64,000 bases of DNA, from NCBI GenBank assembly GCA_958431155.1, contig OY288106.1:629937-693936 (forward strand), given 5' to 3'. Below, one piece after another: positions 62,655 through 64,000 of the stretch (its first letter is position 1; each line of letters begins with the position of its first letter). A program made the position numbers and the translations under genes. Source of the stretch: an uncultured candidatus Porisulfidus sp. (GTDB lineage: Bacteria; Pseudomonadota; Gammaproteobacteria; Poriferisulfidales; Poriferisulfidaceae). The notes under the pieces are model-generated. The model had not been told where the DNA came from, made no database searches, and saw only the letters and a list, made by a program, of their open reading frames with translations.

Positions 62655-63064
62655 GGCAGACGCTCGCCCAGTGTTGCAACCCGGAGTTGCTGGACGCCCT
62701 GCTCCCGGGCCTGCGCCATCAGGCGCACCACCGACTGGTGCGGAGTCAGCGCATGAGCGTAGATGTAGACCACCGCGCCCGGCTGCGCCTCAAGCGCGTT
62801 TTGGAGTCGTTCCGTGAGAGCCTCGGATTCGTCCGGCAGAGGCTGGCCATTCAGGTAATAGTCTCCCATCGCATCGATAGCCAGATTAATGCGCACCTCG
62901 GCACCTGCCGTCTCGGCGTTGCCCTGCGGCAACTGAATCTTCAGGAAATCAAGTTGGCTGAACGTGGTGGTCAGCATGAAAAACAGCAACAGCAGGAACA
63001 CCACGTCGATCAGTGGCGTCAGCGGAATCGAGAGGCCGTCCTCCCGGCGAACCTGGAATCTCAT
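62651..63064 (-). CDS. exbD: ExbD/TolR-family biopolymer transport protein
   Basis: Single-pass membrane protein of 137 residues with the proton-path aspartate in LTPLIDVVFLLLLFFML and a periplasmic domain ending TLGERLP. It forms a motor subunit with ExbB. This exbBD pair heads the msbA/lpxK/kdsB block, as in Pseudomonas. ATGA overlaps join it to exbB and msbA. Confidence 0.93.
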   Translation of the reverse strand: MRFQVRREDGLSIPLTPLIDVVFLLLLFFMLTTTFSQLDFLKIQLPQGNAETAGAEVRINLAIDAMGDYYLNGQPLPDESEALTERLQNALEAQPGAVVYIYAHALTPHQSVVRLMAQAREQGVQQLRVATLGERLP

Positions 63065-63678
63065 GATGCCCCTTGCTCGCGTTGCTGCAGCACATCCATC
63101 AACTGGTGTGCCACCGCTTCCATTTGCGAGACCAGCACAGAGACCCGGCGCTGAAAATAGCGGTGAAAGATCACGGCCGGAATCGCGACCGCCAGCCCGG
63201 CAGCGGTGGTGATCAACGCCTGCGCGATGCCGCCAGCCAGGTCCGAAGGTTGGCCCAGCCCGGTCGTGGTGATCTGGTCGAACACCACGATGAGCCCCCA
63301 GACCGTCCCGAGCAGCCCCAGCAAGGGAGAAATCATCGCGATGGTGCCGAGTGCCGCCAGAAAATGCTCCAGCTCAACCGCACCCCGGCGGCCCGCGTCC
63401 TCAATTGCCGTCTTGCGTTCATCCAGCGTCTGACAGTGCGGACTCAATCCAGGTGCCAGTATGCGGCCCAACTGCGAACTGTTGCGCAGTGCATCCAGAC
63501 GTTCCGCATCCAGCGCGCCCTGCTGCAACCAGGCGCGGACCTTCTCCAGCAGCCCGTCCGGCATCACTTGGGTCTGGCGCAAAGCCCAGCTACGCTCCAG
63601 AATAATGGCGAGCGCCAAGATGGAACACAGCAGGATAGGCACCATCACCCAGCCTCCGGCCTGTACTAGCTCCAGCAT
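63061..63678 (-). CDS. exbB: ExbB/TolQ/MotA-family proton channel protein
   Basis: Proton channel subunit of 205 residues. The start MLELVQAGGWVMVPILLCS (63678) is used; the frame extends to 63789 without conservation. Helix landmarks are PILLCSILALAIILERSW, ISPLLGLLGTVWGLIVVF and ALITTAAGLAVAIPAVIFHRYF. It may energise an outer-membrane or envelope process; its partner TonB-like protein is not here. Confidence 0.93.
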   Translation of the reverse strand: MLELVQAGGWVMVPILLCSILALAIILERSWALRQTQVMPDGLLEKVRAWLQQGALDAERLDALRNSSQLGRILAPGLSPHCQTLDERKTAIEDAGRRGAVELEHFLAALGTIAMISPLLGLLGTVWGLIVVFDQITTTGLGQPSDLAGGIAQALITTAAGLAVAIPAVIFHRYFQRRVSVLVSQMEAVAHQLMDVLQQREQGAS

Positions 63679-63722
63679 TAATGGGTGGTAAATCAGCGAA
63701 AGTAAAGAATTTATTGTAGAGT

Positions 63723-64000
63723 ATGGAGCATTCCTCACTTGCCCTGCAACCGCCGATGGCACGCAAGGTTCTACAGAAATATCTGCCACACTTCCACCGG
63801 GTCAGGGAGCATCAAACGCTTCGCCTGTTCGGCTCGGCGGCACTGAAGGACAATCTGTGGCACCTCAACCGGCGTTCGGTAGCGCGTGCGTTCTCGATCG
63901 GCGTGTTCTGCGCGCTCCTGCCCATACCCGGGCAAATGGTCGTGGCGGCCGCGCTGGCCATCCTGTTCGCCGCCAACCTGCCACTGGCCATCCTGCTGGT
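63723..64000 (+). CDS. DUF2062 membrane protein (partial, runs off window end)
   Basis: The open frame from ATG 63723 continues to the window edge. It contains RRSVARAFSIGVFCALLPIPGQ and a hydrophobic stretch AAALAILFAANLPLAILL, typical of DUF2062 membrane proteins, which often lie near exbBD and comEC. It is divergent from exbB with 44 bases between. Function unknown; a later ATG at 63756 is also possible. Confidence 0.72.
   Translation, partial: MEHSSLALQPPMARKVLQKYLPHFHRVREHQTLRLFGSAALKDNLWHLNRRSVARAFSIGVFCALLPIPGQMVVAAALAILFAANLPLAILL

Noticed and set aside
61044-62756. 570-residue open frame antisense to msbA
   Set aside because: A shadow of a GC-rich gene; low-complexity His/Gln/Arg-rich translation, no domain, while the opposite strand encodes intact MsbA.

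Overview
This 64 kb window is a dense, roughly 60% GC bacterial chromosome segment that looks gammaproteobacterial. Pointers are the purB / mnmA / nudJ / clpA / infA neighbourhood, the fabD-fabG-acpP-fabF-pabC-mltG-tmk-holB run, sdhCDAB followed by sdhE, msrPQ, zapE, an exbB-exbD-msbA-lpxK-trm112-kdsB lipid A/KDO block, and the glyA-nrdR-ribD-ribE-ribBA-ribH-nusB-thiL-pgpA operon. Gene density and gene types fit the Chromatiales/Ectothiorhodospiraceae side of the class, but the sequence alone does not fix genus or family. I see no rRNA, CRISPR array, transposase or integrase.

Layout. 1-12 kb: thrC, a DUF1295 membrane protein, purB and fumC (divergent), acnA, mnmA, nudJ, clpA (no clpS) and infA. 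12-19 kb: fatty-acid operon running into folate (pabC), cell wall (mltG), dTMP (tmk) and replication (holB). 19-27 kb: a class V aminotransferase, an L,D-transpeptidase facing a small alanine-rich lipoprotein across a shared terminator, a Tsx-like porin, a metallophosphoesterase, a FAA-family hydrolase, dusA and a yadGH-type ABC exporter. 27.0-29.2 kb: an AT-richer islet at the 3' end of tRNA-Glu with a GIY-YIG protein, an RX4H (HEPN-type) protein and a membrane-anchored orphan. 29-36 kb: gltX with its cognate tRNA-Glu, zapE, mdh, an NCS2 permease lacking any canonical start codon, an alpha/beta hydrolase and a J-domain protein. 36-40 kb: a molybdenum-cofactor neighbourhood (msrQ, msrP, moeB, mobA, mobB). 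40-47 kb: gltA, metX, DUF1249, sdhE and sdhBADC. 47-51 kb: tRNA-Ala, small membrane and secreted proteins, a dienelactone-hydrolase-like protein, Mug and a radical SAM protein. 51-58 kb: riboflavin/nusB/thiL/pgpA operon with nrdR and glyA. 58-64 kb: CbiX, KdsB, Trm112-like, an in-frame MsbA-LpxK fusion, ExbD, ExbB and the start of a DUF2062 gene.

How it works together. Citrate synthase, aconitase, fumarase, succinate dehydrogenase (with its flavinylation factor) and malate dehydrogenase all lie within 45 kb, so much of the oxidative TCA cycle is here. Many genes overlap by ATGA or TGATG, and several convergent pairs share stop-codon bases, which indicates a streamlined genome.

Most interesting points: the MsbA-LpxK fusion; the NCS2 permease with a probable AUA start, a leader able to form mutually exclusive hairpins, and a fused ATPase-like tail; the GIY-YIG/HEPN islet at tRNA-Glu as the best candidate for an undescribed (possibly defence) system; the Lpp-like lipoprotein with a Cys-Cys pair next to an L,D-transpeptidase; and the repeat-encoded polyaspartate tail of RibH that also carries the nusB start codons. 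No gene-free stretch exceeds 300 bases.
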